From the NCBI GenBank assembly GCA_963575745.1, contig CAUYUJ010003565.1, forward strand, positions 1 through 20,461: 20,461 nucleotides of DNA, written 5' to 3'. Both the position numbers and the translations under genes were made by a program. Each line of letters opens with the position of its first letter. Position 1 is the first letter of the stretch. This stretch comes from Prorocentrum cordatum. Taxonomy: Eukaryota > Sar > Dinophyceae > Prorocentrales > Prorocentraceae. This document shows positions 1 to 9,182 of the stretch, in pieces. The notes below the pieces were generated by a model. The model was not told the origin of the DNA, ran no database searches, and saw nothing but the letters and a program-made list of their open reading frames with translations.

Positions 1-65
1 GAGGAGGAGGAGGAGGAGGAGGAGGAGGACGACGAGAAGGAGGAGGAGGACGAGGGGCAGGAGGG
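1..65. repeat. (GAG)n / purine-rich tract at window edge
   Basis: The window opens inside an uninterrupted GAG trinucleotide run of about 29 bases that decays into GA-rich sequence with GAC interruptions. It probably continues to the left of the window. Confidence 0.9.
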
Positions 66-640
66 AGCGGGAGCCAGGCGAGCGAGCAAGAGCCAGACGC
101 CACGCGCCGTCACCACTGCCCTGCCACGTGGGCCCTCGGATGCGTGGGCCCCCTCCCCGAGAATGCCATCGCATCCTGGGCCGTTTTGCTCTGTGGACGG
201 CCCCGGGCCGCCTCAAGCGAGGGCTTGGGCCGCTGCAGTTAGTGCGTTCGGGGGGTGGTACGGTTGGGGGGGTCCAATGAACGCTTTTCGGGAAGGCTTG
301 CCCAAGTTTTCGGAACGCCGTTCCGCGTCGCGTTCGGCGGCGACCGAACGCGCCAACTCGCAAGCCAAATTCGCATGGACTCGGGTTTGCGAGAAGACTG
401 AAAGCAGAGCGGGCGCAGCAATTCAGCTACACGCGCGATAGCAGCATCAAGGCGTTCATGGCGAAGCCCCGCGGCTACATGTGCGCGAGCATAAATTGCA
501 GCGTTGATGTTGGCATTGGCGCCACGGTTACGCATGTTCTTCGTCCTGCGCTTGCTCATTGCCCTCTGCTCGTCTCCTGCTCCATTATCCTCGCCTTCGC
601 AGTTTGTGCGATTCCCAACAAGATTATCCGCGTTGTTATT
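66..640. other. Non-coding, GC-rich, no gene recognised
   Basis: Open frames here show no recognisable domain and overlap on both strands. A small perfect hairpin (9-bp arms CGCGTTCGG at 329-337 and CCGAACGCG at 344-352) sits next to a 6-bp one at 311-325. Nothing else can be supported. Confidence 0.5.
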
Positions 641-654
641 GCTGCGTTGGGCCG

Positions 655-840
655 CCCTCCTCCTCCTCTCCTCCTCTCTCCTATCTCCCCTCTCCTATCT
701 CCTCTCTCCTCTCTCCTCTCCTCTCCTCCTCCTCCTCCTCCTCCTCCTCCTCCCTCCTCCTCTCCTCTTCCTCCTCTCCTCTCCTCCTCCTACTCCTCCT
801 CCCTCGCCTCCTCCTCCTAATTACTTCCTCCCCCTCCTAC
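655..840. repeat. CCT/CTCCT polypyrimidine tract
   Basis: The plus strand is almost purely pyrimidine, built from CCT and CTCCT units. Long proline/serine/leucine-rich open frames across it are artefacts of the trinucleotide period. Mirror-symmetric polypyrimidine DNA of this kind can form triplex (H-DNA). Confidence 0.9.
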
Positions 841-871
841 TACTTCTTCCACTACATCGTCATCGTCGTCG

Positions 872-891
872 CCCCCCCCCCCCCCCCCCCC
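872..891. repeat. C20 homopolymer
   Basis: Twenty consecutive C bases follow a short CATCGTCGTCG segment. Such runs are polymorphic and error-prone in sequencing, so the exact length is uncertain. Confidence 0.85.
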
Positions 892-1189
892 TCTACGCCC
901 CCTCCTCCGACTGGAATGAGGGATTGTACCACCACCGCCCCGCACCCGCCATCCCCTCCTGCCCCCGCTCTCGTATTGTACTTTGTATTTGTGTTGAGCA
1001 CAGACCACATGCTACCCGACACTCGGTCCTACTCCTCCCCGTCCCTCGCTCCCCCCACGCGTACCCCGTGGGAGATCCGAGGTCCCTCTGGCTGTCGCCG
1101 CAGTACCCGTGGAGCCGCGCCCCTGCACCTCCCCCCCGATGCCGTCTGGACGGAGGCGCGCCGTCCCCCCGAGGGCGGCGGAACAGGGT
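892..1189. other. Non-coding, GC-rich, no gene recognised
   Basis: This stretch lies between the C20 run and the 37-bp array. It has no recognisable domain in any frame and no convincing repeat. Confidence 0.4.
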
Positions 1190-1550
1190 TCCGCGAGTCC
1201 TGGAACGCCGTTTCGAAAACCGACATCGAGGCGGCGGAAGGTGCGTAAACCCGGCTCGACAAAGCAAGCGGCGGAAGGTGCGTAAACCCGGCTCGACAAA
1301 TGCTGCCCAGCCCGAGGCCGCGGAAGGTTTGTAAACCCGGCTCGAAAACCGCGCGATCCCTGAGCGACCCCTCGCAGGCAGGGCTCGCCCGGGGGGGTGG
1401 CGGAAGGTCTGTCAAACCGGCTCGAAAAACGCCCTCCCACGGGGAGCCCTCCCGAAAACCGGTGTGGAGGAGGCGGAATGTGCGTAAACCCGGCTCGAAA
1501 AACGAGGAGGCAGAAGGTCTGTAAACCCGGCTCGAAAAACGCCGCCCCGA
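1190..1550. repeat. Decayed ~37-bp tandem array (GGAAGGT...TAAACCCGG motif)
   Basis: Six copies of a motif close to GGAAGGTNTGTAAACCCGGC followed by TCGAMAAA begin at about 1234, 1271, 1320, 1400, 1473 and 1510. The spacings are 37, 49, 80, 73 and 37. Two are exactly 37, 73 and 80 are near twice that, and weaker relics (for example around 1445-1470 and 1205-1233) sit in the larger gaps. A 37-bp tandem array broken by indels explains this. The period is not a multiple of three, so it is not a protein repeat. Confidence 0.75.
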
Positions 1551-2473
1551 CTGACCTGCGGGAAGGCGTTCCGCGGGAGACAGAACGCCCTCCCGCGCAG
1601 TGCGACCGCCCCGCCCCCCGCACCCCCTCCTCGTCCGACCGCTGTCATCCTCCTCCCATTCCCCTGGCCCCCTCCCTCCCCGTCCCTGTGCCCGCCCTGC
1701 CCCGCTCCCCGCACCTCCGTCCCTCGCCGGCCGCAAAAAGCAGAGGGGAGGGAAAGGAAAGGATACCATAGGGAGGGGCAGGGGGAGGGAGAGAGGGAGG
1801 GAGGGAGAGAGGGATTTTGATGGCGAGGCGGCGCGATGCTGACGGCATGATCCATCAGAGGGCACGCGGTGCAATCCCACGGCGCCATCGGCCGCTTCGG
1901 CCAGATCTTAGGTTGCCTTTGCAACGCGGGGCCACATGCCCCGAACCGAACAACAGCATTAGCCTACCTCCTGCGGCGCGCTCGTGCCTGACCTACGGCG
2001 ACGTTGCAGGGGGCAGCGAGGCCGCGCAATCACGCGCTACATGACGAACAAAGCCTTGCGGTGGATGAACATGCTACAACTGAGACTAGGTAGAGAGAAG
2101 CACAACATATCACAAATGAGACCGAGCACGGGACCCAAGTCAATGTTGTGTAACCTCCGTCGTTTCTCCGTTTTGCGTTCTTCGCGCTCCGCATCCTCCC
2201 CCCCCCCGCCCCCCCATCCTCCTCCTTCACTGTCAACCCCCTACCCATCGAAGTACGATCACCCCATCGTCGGCTTCGTTGCTCGCGACGCGTTTCGCAG
2301 TGGCCGCCCATGGCCAGGCCACCCCTGCCATCGCAGAGAGCACTGCAGCGCGAACGACCACCCACTGACCCTCTGAACGCCTGTTTTTTACCCCCCGAAC
2401 AAACTAAGTAACGCGTTCCAAAGGGCCCCTCTCCGCAGAAGAGCTGCCGACCCCCGCTTTTGCTCTTGCGGAA
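1551..2473. other. Non-coding; purine-rich patch, no gene recognised
   Basis: A G/A-rich patch at about 1738-1813 has repeated GGGA runs and could form a quadruplex. The rest is mixed sequence. CACAACAT at 2101-2108 and ATGTTGTG at 2143-2150 form a small inverted repeat. The words around 2126-2142 (GCACGGGACCCAAGTCA) recur near 4935-4952 with one extra G. No protein domain is visible. Confidence 0.45.
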
Positions 2474-2490
2474 GGGGGGGGGGGGGGGGG
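2474..2490. repeat. G17 homopolymer
   Basis: Seventeen consecutive G bases lie between GAA and AAGGCGCG. Confidence 0.85.
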
Positions 2491-2779
2491 AAGGCGCGCG
2501 AGAGGCATTTGCCGGTCCCTCGTCCCCATTGCCTCCATCCCTCGAGGTCAAAAGCCCGTCGAACAGGGTCTCTGTTGGCCTCGGAACGCACGGTGGCACC
2601 ACCCCCGAAACTCCCCGGGGGTGCCGCCGCTAAAAAGGCATGCCGTGTTGGGTGGACGTGGGCAGAGGCACCCGTGCAACCAAGAAACTTCACGTCGAGG
2701 GAGCAGGCAAACGAAGCGGCGTGGCGCTGGACTCGTCCAGCGCCCGCCAGGGCGGCGTGGGGGATGTTCTCACTCACCC
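2491..2779. other. Non-coding, no gene recognised
   Basis: This spacer lies between the G17 run and repeat copy A. Open frames on both strands overlap and none shows a known motif. Confidence 0.4.
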
Positions 2780-2926
2780 CTAGAGATCCGATGTGTTTTT
2801 TTCGATGCGGGGTCCCCCGAAGTCTCGACCCATTCCCCGGGACCGGTTTTTCATCCCGAGTCGTCTCATGACGGTCCCGAGGCCAGGCGAGGGCCCCCAA
2901 GGGCCGGACATTGGAAAAAAAAAAAA
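2780..2926 (+). repeat. Dispersed repeat family 1, copy A
   Basis: This ~140-bp block is alignable by eye with three other places in the window: 8698-8792 (same strand), 10640-10770 (same strand) and 10390-10525 (opposite strand). Shared landmarks in order are CATCC/GATCCGAT, a ...CCCTTCCCCGGG-like stretch, TTCATCCCGAG/TTGCATGCTGAG, and a closing GCGAGGGCCCCCAAGGGCCG. An A13 run follows the end of this copy. The family is unidentified, with no protein signature. Confidence 0.7.
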
Positions 2927-2988
2927 ACGTCTTGATTTGTTCAATGCGTTCGATCTCTGGGCCCCACCGTCCCGCCCGAGGCCTGCGG

Positions 2989-3107
2989 GGGGAGGAGGAG
3001 GAGGAGGAGGAGGAGGAGGAGGAGGAGGAGGAGGAGGAGGAGGAGGAGGCGGAGGAGGAGAGGAGGTGGAGGAGGAGAAGGAGGAGGAGGAGGAGGAGGA
3101 GGGGGGG
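2989..3107. repeat. (GGA)n microsatellite
   Basis: A long, nearly pure GGA run has minor GGC, GGT and GAA interruptions. Poly-Glu, poly-Gly and antisense poly-Pro/Ser open frames across it come from the repeat. Confidence 0.95.
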
Positions 3108-3239
3108 GTCCACAAGCTTCCCGGCGCGCACTCCCTGGCCCTCGGAGCCTCGAATCCCCTCCGAATCCACCGTCGAGGCCGCCAGCGGCGGCGGGGCCGC
3201 CCCGCCGAGTCGGGGGCGGCGCGCAGGCGGGGCCAGCAA
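3108..3239. other. Spacer between opposed purine and pyrimidine tracts
   Basis: This GC-rich stretch separates the GGA tract on the left from the CCT tract on the right. No gene is recognised. Confidence 0.4.
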
Positions 3240-3606
3240 CTGCTCCCCCTCCTGCCTCCCCCTCCTCCTCCTCCTCCTCCGTCCTCCGCCTCCTCCCCCT
3301 CCCTCTACCTCCTCCTCTCAGACTCCTCCCTCCTCCTCTCTCCTTCCTCCTACCCCCTCTCATACCCCTCCTCATCCGCCTCCTCTACTTTCTCCCCCTC
3401 CTTCCTCCTCTCCTCCCCCCCTCCTCCTCTCCTCACCTCATACCTCCTCCCCCTCCAACTCCTTCCTCCTCCTCCTCCTCTCCGCCACCTCCCCTCCTCT
3501 CCTCCTCCTCCCCTTCCTCCCCCTCCTCCTCTCACCCCCCTCCTCCTCCTTCTCCTCCGCCTCCTCCTCCTCCTCCTCCTCCTTCTCCTCCTCTTCCTTC
3601 TATTCC
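3240..3606. repeat. CCT-rich polypyrimidine tract (~370 bp)
   Basis: The plus strand is overwhelmingly C and T, built from CCT, CTCCT and CCTCC units. With the GGA tract 135 bp upstream it forms a purine-left, pyrimidine-right arrangement that is imperfectly self-complementary. Confidence 0.95.
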
Positions 3607-4112
3607 TCTGGGGTCGCCGGAGTGACGGGCTCCCGCCGGCTTTCGCCGAACGCGGGACACCCCGAAAGGAAGGCCTTCGTGGAACGCCCCAAACGATTTG
3701 CAATCAAGTGTCCCTCATCCTGTGTATTGGGTTCGCTCCAGACGCTGCGACAACAAAAAAGTGGCGCGCGCCGTGCACGGGGGCCACCCAGGCCAACAGT
3801 CTCCCCTCCTTCGATGGATGACTGGAGATCGAGGTGTCTGGACGATGCCGTCTTGGGCACTTCTCGGCGGCCAGCCTGGGGGGAAACGAGAGGGGCGGGC
3901 CTTCTTAGAAGGCTTCGGTCTTGCAGGGGCCAGCCACCCTGAGAGGCTGTGCAATCCGCCAATGTCCTCCCAGCCCTCGGCATGGGAGCTCGGAGAGGCC
4001 GGTGCGGCGGGGTCGTGGCGCGCCCCACACCCTACGGGGCCCGATTTACAGCTGGCCTCCAGCGCAGCGAGTAGCATACTGGGACGCAGAAGGACGCAAA
4101 AAGACTTTAGGA
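3607..4112. other. Non-coding, no gene recognised
   Basis: Several overlapping frames are open on both strands but share no family resemblance. No repeat or structured RNA is evident. Confidence 0.4.
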
Positions 4113-4202
4113 GTCCCGAAACGGTGCGGTGACAGACCGTGCGGTGACCTCGACATCTCCCCAAACCCCACCGCACGGTCCGTCACCGCACGGTCTTGGG
4201 AC
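4113..4202. repeat. Long hairpin built from CCGTGCGGTGAC elements
   Basis: The core arms 4121-4146 and 4169-4194 are complementary at 24 of 26 positions with a 22-base loop. Pairing continues more weakly outward through GTCCC/GGGAC to about 34 bases per arm. Each arm holds two tandem copies of a 12-bp element, CCGTGCGGTGAC on the left and GTCACCGCACGG on the right, one slightly varied. A site cluster, a foldback repeat end or a structured RNA are all possible. Confidence 0.85.
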
Positions 4203-4244
4203 CTCGGAGGCCCCAGTCGCCCGAGAGGTCCTCGGAGAACGACC

Positions 4245-4302
4245 CGAGTCCCAAAACCGTGCGGTGACCCCGAACCCCCACCGACTCACCGCGCGGTGTG
4301 GT
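4245..4302. repeat. Additional CCGTGCGGTGAC copies
   Basis: Another forward copy (GAGTCCCAAAACCGTGCGG, ending GTGAC) lies at 4245-4267. It carries the same GAGTCCC lead-in as the left arm of the neighbouring hairpin. A degenerate inverted copy (TCACCGCGCGGTG) lies near 4285-4297. Confidence 0.75.
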
Positions 4303-5149
4303 CACCACCCCGTCTGGGGGCCCCCGAAGACTGTGCGCCCCAGTCTTGGAGGCGCACGTCCGGAGCGAGCACGTGGCACAAACAGAGACGAGCGCAGAGT
4401 TGCTCACTCGGCATGGCCAGGAGCGCCCGCCACAGAGCATGCGCACTCTGGGGGCGCACACGTAAACATGCGCAGGTGATGCCGGCACATCGCTCCAGCA
4501 CGCTCCTCCCAGCCTTCATTTGCGCGCACGGGTGACGCACCTGAAACGTCAGCGAGTCCGAGGGAGCGGGAAATAGAAGCGACGAACAGCTAGCGGCCCC
4601 TGCAGCCAGAGCAGCGTACGGGCCCTCAGTGATCAGTGGCCCGCTGGACTGCACGATGTTTCGGCCGAGCACTTCATGCGTAAGAGGCCCGTCCCTGACA
4701 CGACGTCGGACGTCTCCTCCAGCTCCCTTTCACACTCCCTGGCATGACGGATGAGGGTTCTGGAAGGAAAAGAACCCTGGACTGTGGGGCTGACCCCTTG
4801 AAAAGCAGTACAAGTACATATCCTTCATGTTTTGGGAGCGGACCTGAGCTCAGAGGCCCAAAACATCCGGAGTAGAGGGTCCTGCCAGCAGGCGTAGCAA
4901 GCCAAACCACCCAGAGCTGTTACCCCTGATGCAAGCACGGGGACCCAAGTCAGGCTACGTCTCCGCTGTGCTATATGAGGATCAGGGGTTCTCCTGCTCT
5001 CGATGAGGTCCAGGGAACGCTCTTCGTCTTGAGGCTGTTGGTTCGACGGCCTCGGGGCCCTGGTGGACGGTTTCCCCTGGGCCGTAGGCGACCCGAGGAG
5101 GGGAGAGCGAGAGCGAGCGAGGGGAAAAAAATAAATTAAATAAAAGAAA
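4303..5149. other. Non-coding, no gene recognised
   Basis: This mixed-composition region has no supportable ORF. The only noted word is GCACGGGGACCCAAGTCA near 4935-4952, which resembles one near 2126. Confidence 0.4.
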
Positions 5150-5315
5150 AAAGGGGAGGAGGACGCAGGAGGAGAAGGATTGGGGAGGAGTTACGGAGGA
5201 GGGAGAGGAGGAGGAGGAGGAGGTGGAGTAGGCGGAGGAGGAGGGGCAGGAGGAGGGAGGAGGAGGAGGAGGAGGAGGAGGAGGAGGGGGAGGGGGAGGA
5301 GGAGGGGGAGAGTGG
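5150..5315. repeat. GGA-rich purine tract
   Basis: This degenerate GGA/GGAGGGG sequence is preceded by an A-rich stretch (5125-5152). Glycine/arginine and antisense proline runs in the open frames derive from it. Confidence 0.9.
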
Positions 5316-6167
5316 ACGGGTTGCCCAAGCCCTTCGGGGAAACCCTCCAGGCCCAGGGCGAGCCCCAGAGCCAAGAGACCACCAAAGACCTCCATGACTC
5401 CTACCCGCGATACAGCCGGACCTGGGGCAGAAGAGAATCCCTCAAGAAAGTGAGCCCCTCCGCCGGCCAACACACCCCAACCAGAAGAGATCACTCGAGG
5501 GTGCCTCCCGCAGGATGCACAAGCACGTCCAACAAGCTCGAAGAACATTGGGGGTATCCTCCCCGAACCGACCTCGATCGTATACCTCGGTCGGGTCGTA
5601 ATAGCCCATCCTTGACCCCTCCTTCAGGGCCCGTTGCTTCAAGACGCCCATCTTTCAGAGTGACGGCTCATTGACCCCCTCCACGACCCCTCCTCCCTCC
5701 ATGACACGCCTCCTTCACGGCGACCCCTCTTTGGCTTCTCCCCTCCATGGTCAGCCCCCAGCTTTTCCGTACGGCGGCGTCGTGTCGTCCCAGACATCCG
5801 CCAATCTGCATTTGCCGATCCACAGCCCCAGAGGACCCGACCGCTTCCAGGAGTGCTTGTCGTCCCGCACACGACTTTGATGGTGCTGGTCGTGGGGTCG
5901 AGAAAAGACGGGTGCCGAGATCGAGAACATACGCCTGCTGAGAAGATCGGATCGTCGGAGACATGGGGTGACGACTTGCGCGATGGCTCCCGACGACGCG
6001 CTGATGGCTCCACCTTGGGCGGCCGCGACCGTCACATTGCGCTGGATCCTTCGAAATCGGCGGACCGCTGGCCTCCGGCGGCGCCGCTCAACCGAGCCGC
6101 CCGAACCTTCCGCAGCAGGACGTCCGAGGATGCGTTGTGTGTTCAATGCGCGCCCCCAGAGATCCCG

Positions 6168-6168
<1 letters not shown>
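5316..6168. other. Non-coding, no gene recognised
   Basis: There are frames of 100-165 codons on both strands. None contains a domain or motif I recognise, and the longest run into the flanking microsatellites. No repeat is evident. Confidence 0.4.
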
Positions 6169-6209
<41 letters not shown>

Positions 6210-6232
6210 ACACACACACACACACGCACGCA

Positions 6233-6263
<31 letters not shown>

Positions 6264-6347
6264 TCACACACTCACACACACAACACAACACACACACACA
6301 CGCACCCACACACACACACACGCATACCCACACACACACACACACGA
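6169..6347. repeat. (CA)n / (CACG)n compound microsatellite
   Basis: About 180 bp consist of CA dinucleotides with a CACG/GCAC block in the middle (about 6226-6252) and CACTCA/CAACA interruptions. Alternating purine-pyrimidine sequence of this length is a classical Z-DNA-capable tract. Confidence 0.97.
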
Positions 6348-6786
6348 TGAGAACTTCTGCTACCATAAATCCAGAGGCACGTTCGTCCTCGAGCTTTGCG
6401 CTCCCTGAGGTTACCCATGGGGCTCTGCAAGGGCAATCAGAAACTTCCCTCGGGGCACCTGCTGGAAGACCGGTTGCTCAGTGAACGTGCCTACTGTTAA
6501 CACGGGCATGTCACCCTACAGGCGGATGTTGGACGAAAGATTAAAATCCGCCGGCCCCCTTGTGGGGCCACAAGGCTGTAGGCCGGAGGTTCGAAGTTTC
6601 CTGTACCAGCTGCAACTTCCAGTTTCCACTGTTACAGTTCTGCTTCTTGCTGCTTACTGCTCCTTGTTGACTTCTTGCTGCTGACTGTTCCTTGTTGATG
6701 GACCGCGCGAGGGGGGAGGCCCATAACGGGCATTTTTACCACGGAGAAATCGTATTGTCTGAATTGCTGGGGTGGGTAACACTTGA
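6348..6786. other. Non-coding, no gene recognised
   Basis: A short GC-rich segment near 6548-6590 (GCCGGCCCCC ... GGCCGG) can fold on itself and ends in GGTTCGAA, a B-box-like word. I could not build a tRNA cloverleaf from it. The words GGCGGATGTTGGACGAAA at about 6521 resemble GGCAGATTCTGGACGAAA near 7450. Confidence 0.4.
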
Positions 6787-7034
6787 CACCCCTCACGCAG
6801 ATCGGCGGGGTCAGGGTCCAAAAAAACACAGGATTTGCCACGCTGCTGAAATTCGGTGGCACCCCTCACGCAGATCGGCGGGGTCAGGGTGCAACAACAA
6901 AGGGGATTTGCAACATTTCTGACGTTCGGTGGCACCCCTCACGCAGATCGGCGGGGTCAGGGTGCAAAAACAAAGGAGATTTGCAACATTTCTGACATTC
7001 GGTGGCACCCCTCACGCAGATCGGCAGGGTCACG
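6787..7034. repeat. 73-bp tandem repeat, about 3.4 copies
   Basis: The word CACCCCTCACGCAGATCGGC begins at 6787, 6860, 6933 and 7006, exactly 73 bp apart each time. Units 2-4 are more alike than unit 1 and the fourth is cut short at about 7034. A unit of 73 is not divisible by three, so each copy is read in a different frame and the array is not protein-coding. Confidence 0.95.
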
Positions 7035-7229
7035 ACGTCTTACCAATCGCCAGGTATGGTAACCCCTCTGGTCATCTACTGGTTTTGCTCATTACGAGTC
7101 GGCCTCGCATGAAGTTCCGATACTGCTTCACGACAGCGCCCAGGCCTCATGACGTAGCTCTTGCACAGCGCATTCTCCGAGAGAGGGGGCCGGCGGCAGG
7201 GGGCGAAGCCCTTACGGATATAGTCAAAA

Positions 7230-7335
7230 CACATTCTCCAGAATGATCAAAGATACTCAAAAGACCGTCCCCTGACAATTGTCTGACTGTGTTTCGAATA
7301 CTCCTTCTGTAGAGGGACGCGCCCGACTTGTAAGC
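7230..7335 (+). repeat. Dispersed repeat family 2 (CATGCCCGAC family), copy 1
   Basis: A diverged copy with ATGATCAAAGATACTC, CGTCCCCTGACAATTGTC and TAGAGGGACGCGCCCGACT in the same order as the clearer copy at 7485-7593. Confidence 0.5.
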
Positions 7336-7484
7336 CTGCTGTCGTTTCGCAGGGGGCAGCTCTTCGCTCCGTGCTCCATCCGTGACGGCCCTGGGGCCCG
7401 CTAGCGGCCCCTAAAGACGACACCGGGGATAGGTCGGGCAGGTCCTTCGACAGGCAGATTCTGGACGAAACACAAAAACGAGTA

Positions 7485-7593
7485 AACAAAAAAAACACCC
7501 AAAATGCTCCAACATGGTCAAAAATATCGTCCCCAGACTATTTTTCTGCTATTCTTGGATAGTCCCCCGGTAGAGGTACATGCCCGACTGAAA
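7485..7593 (+). repeat. Dispersed repeat family 2, copy 2
   Basis: The block contains ATGGTCAAAAATATCGTCCC, a T-rich centre and GTAGAGGTACATGCCCGACT. It resembles blocks at 7230-7335, 9905-10013 and, inverted, 9831-9915. It abuts family 3 copy 1 directly. Confidence 0.6.
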
Positions 7594-7735
7594 GCCAGGG
7601 CGAGGACAAGCTCGGGTGAGAATCAATGTATGATCTCTGAGATCCAGCCGCTCTGGAGGATCCCTCGGGCGCCGCGGCCTTCGGAGAGCGCTCCAGAAAG
7701 CTCTGAGAACGTTCCGAAGGCTCCCACCCTCATTC
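7594..7735 (+). repeat. Dispersed repeat family 3 (CTCTGGAGGAT family), copy 1
   Basis: It shares GCCAGGGCGAGGA, then CTCTGGAGGATSCCTCGGGC and CCGCGGCC, then a palindrome-rich GAGCG..TCCGAAGGCTC segment with 12881-13005. It also matches the opposite strand at 8135-8230. Confidence 0.7.
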
Positions 7736-7978
7736 TCCCAGACCTTCCGTGCTGACCTTCCACACCCTTGCGCCCCGTGGGAGGCCGAGCTTCCTTGCGT
7801 TCCCCGACGCTTCCAATAGTTTCGATGCACTACCTCCCGCGTCTTCCGCGGAGGTCGGCAGGTATGGAAGGTGGAGGAGGATGGGGACGCCCTGGAACGG
7901 ACTCGTCCTCGTCCTGGCCCCGTCCGGCCCCTTTGCGGCCCAAGATCGAGGAAGGACGCCCCGATTCGAAACAGAAAC

Positions 7979-8122
7979 TTACCAGCCTCGAGCGTATCCC
8001 TACCCCTAAGATTGACACGCCCAAAGGCGATGACAACCTTGGGGATCCGCCATCAAAACATCAGGGAACCCCTGAGATTGGCATCGTGATGAGGAGGTGC
8101 CCAGCATAGGGATAGGGATATG
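7979..8122 (+). repeat. Dispersed repeat family 4, copy 1
   Basis: It aligns with 14731-14874: TACCAGCCTCGA, TATCCCTAYCCCTAAGAT, GCCATCA, CAGGGRA, GGCATCG and CATAGGGATA..GGATATG occur in the same order and at near-equal spacing over ~144 bp. Confidence 0.75.
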
Positions 8123-8134
8123 TTTGAAACAGGG

Positions 8135-8230
8135 CTAGGATCGGGAGCGCTCTCAGAGCGTTCCGGAACGCTCTGGAGCGGCCGCGGCGCCCAATACATC
8201 CTCCAAACCCGCCGATTCTCATAGATTTCG
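8135..8230 (-). repeat. Dispersed repeat family 3, inverted copy, with 22-bp perfect palindrome
   Basis: The reverse complement matches the TGGAGGAT..GGGCGCCGCGGCC core of family 3. At 8154-8175 lies a perfect 22-bp palindrome centred on TTCCGGAA with AGAGCG/CGCTCT ends. In the other two copies the corresponding segment is a broken palindrome. Confidence 0.7.
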
Positions 8231-8469
8231 AGTTATCCCGATCCGATTTTGTCCCGATCTTCGCGTCGTTTGAATGTTCCAGGCCGGTAAGACACGCCTC
8301 CTCGGAGCTCTGGACCTTCCGGCTGCAGCTCCAGGGCCCAGGCGGCCGGCCGTGGGGGCACGACCTCGGGGCCCCCTCGGGCACGCTGCCGGAGGGGCGC
8401 AGCGGCCAGGGCTCCTCCCTTTGGCGAGAGAGCCTCCCAGGACCAACGAGAGCTCCTGGAAACTTGAAG

Positions 8470-8580
8470 CGGCCCTGGGACACACAGATAAATACACACA
8501 AATAAAAAGATTCCCCATATTTTCCTATATTTTCTGGGTTTCTGTCTTCCCCCCCACTTCCCATATTTTCCTATATGTCC
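8470..8580 (+). repeat. Dispersed repeat family 5, copy 1
   Basis: It aligns with 14443-14556 through GGGACACACA, AAATACACACAAATAA, TTTTCTGGGTTTCTGTCTT and CCCACTTCCCAT. It is AT-richer than its surroundings. Confidence 0.7.
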
Positions 8581-8697
8581 TGGGGATCGCCGATTAATTA
8601 TGTCTATGTGTATTTGTCCCTCCTGAAAACTCGCGGCAAGACTTCCGAGGAGGAGGCGGAGGACCCACACGCCCGATGTCCTGCTTTGCTCGCTGCG

Positions 8698-8792
8698 CGG
8701 TCCCCGAGGAGCCCCGGCCCCTTCCCCGGGGCCAGCTTCTCATCCCGAGCAGCTGCTCGACGGAGCCCAGCGGGGGCCCTCGGAGGCCTGCG
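8698..8792 (+). repeat. Dispersed repeat family 1, copy D (shortened)
   Basis: It matches copy A at 2806-2915: GGTCCCCGAGGAGCC, CCCTTCCCCGGGGCC, TTCTCATCCCGAGCAG and GCGGGGGCCCTCGGAGGCC appear in the same order. The 5' third seen in the other copies is missing or diverged. Confidence 0.65.
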
Positions 8793-9180
8793 TCAACTGG
8801 CGAGACACCTCCGCCTGGATTGTTGTCAAGACGTCGGACCTCTGGATCCTGGCATCGCCGGAGATCTGGTCGCAGAAGGACCTGCCGCAACCATTGGTTC
8901 AAGTTGAAGCGCTGGGGGCTCTGCCCCCCGTTGTTCAACTCTTGGGTCTTCGGCCAACAAGTCGCCAGCCCAAGACAGAAAAAACAGCACAGAACGGAAC
9001 CGAACCGAAAACGGCGCGAGCGAGGATCCCACAGCGGGAAACGAACGGCCCAAAAACACGAAGGGGAAAAACGCGCCGAAAAAGCGCGATCCTCAGTGCA
9101 AGCATCATCGAAGCCGCAGCCACCTCCCCTCCTAGGGGGACACACCATGACACACGCATTCGAGTCGGCGATCGGCTACA
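8793..9180. other. Non-coding, no gene recognised
   Basis: A-rich patches (8980-9080) occur, but no domain and no clear repeat. Overlapping frames on both strands carry no motif. Confidence 0.4.
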
Positions 9181-9182
9181 GG

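Noticed and set aside
504-1334. Long Pro/Ser/Leu-rich plus-strand open frames
   Set aside because: They arise from CCT repeats and the C20 run, overlap other open frames, and show no domain.
2793-3942. Two ~340-codon plus-strand frames with poly-Gly, poly-Glu and poly-Pro stretches
   Set aside because: Both are read through the same GGA and CCT tracts in different frames. There is no non-repetitive motif.
5853-6484. Thr/His repeat and Cys/Val repeat frames across the CA tract
   Set aside because: They are products of the (CA)n microsatellite read in several frames on both strands.
6585-6600. GGTTCGAA word resembling a tRNA B box
   Set aside because: No T-arm stem, A box or cloverleaf could be formed around it.
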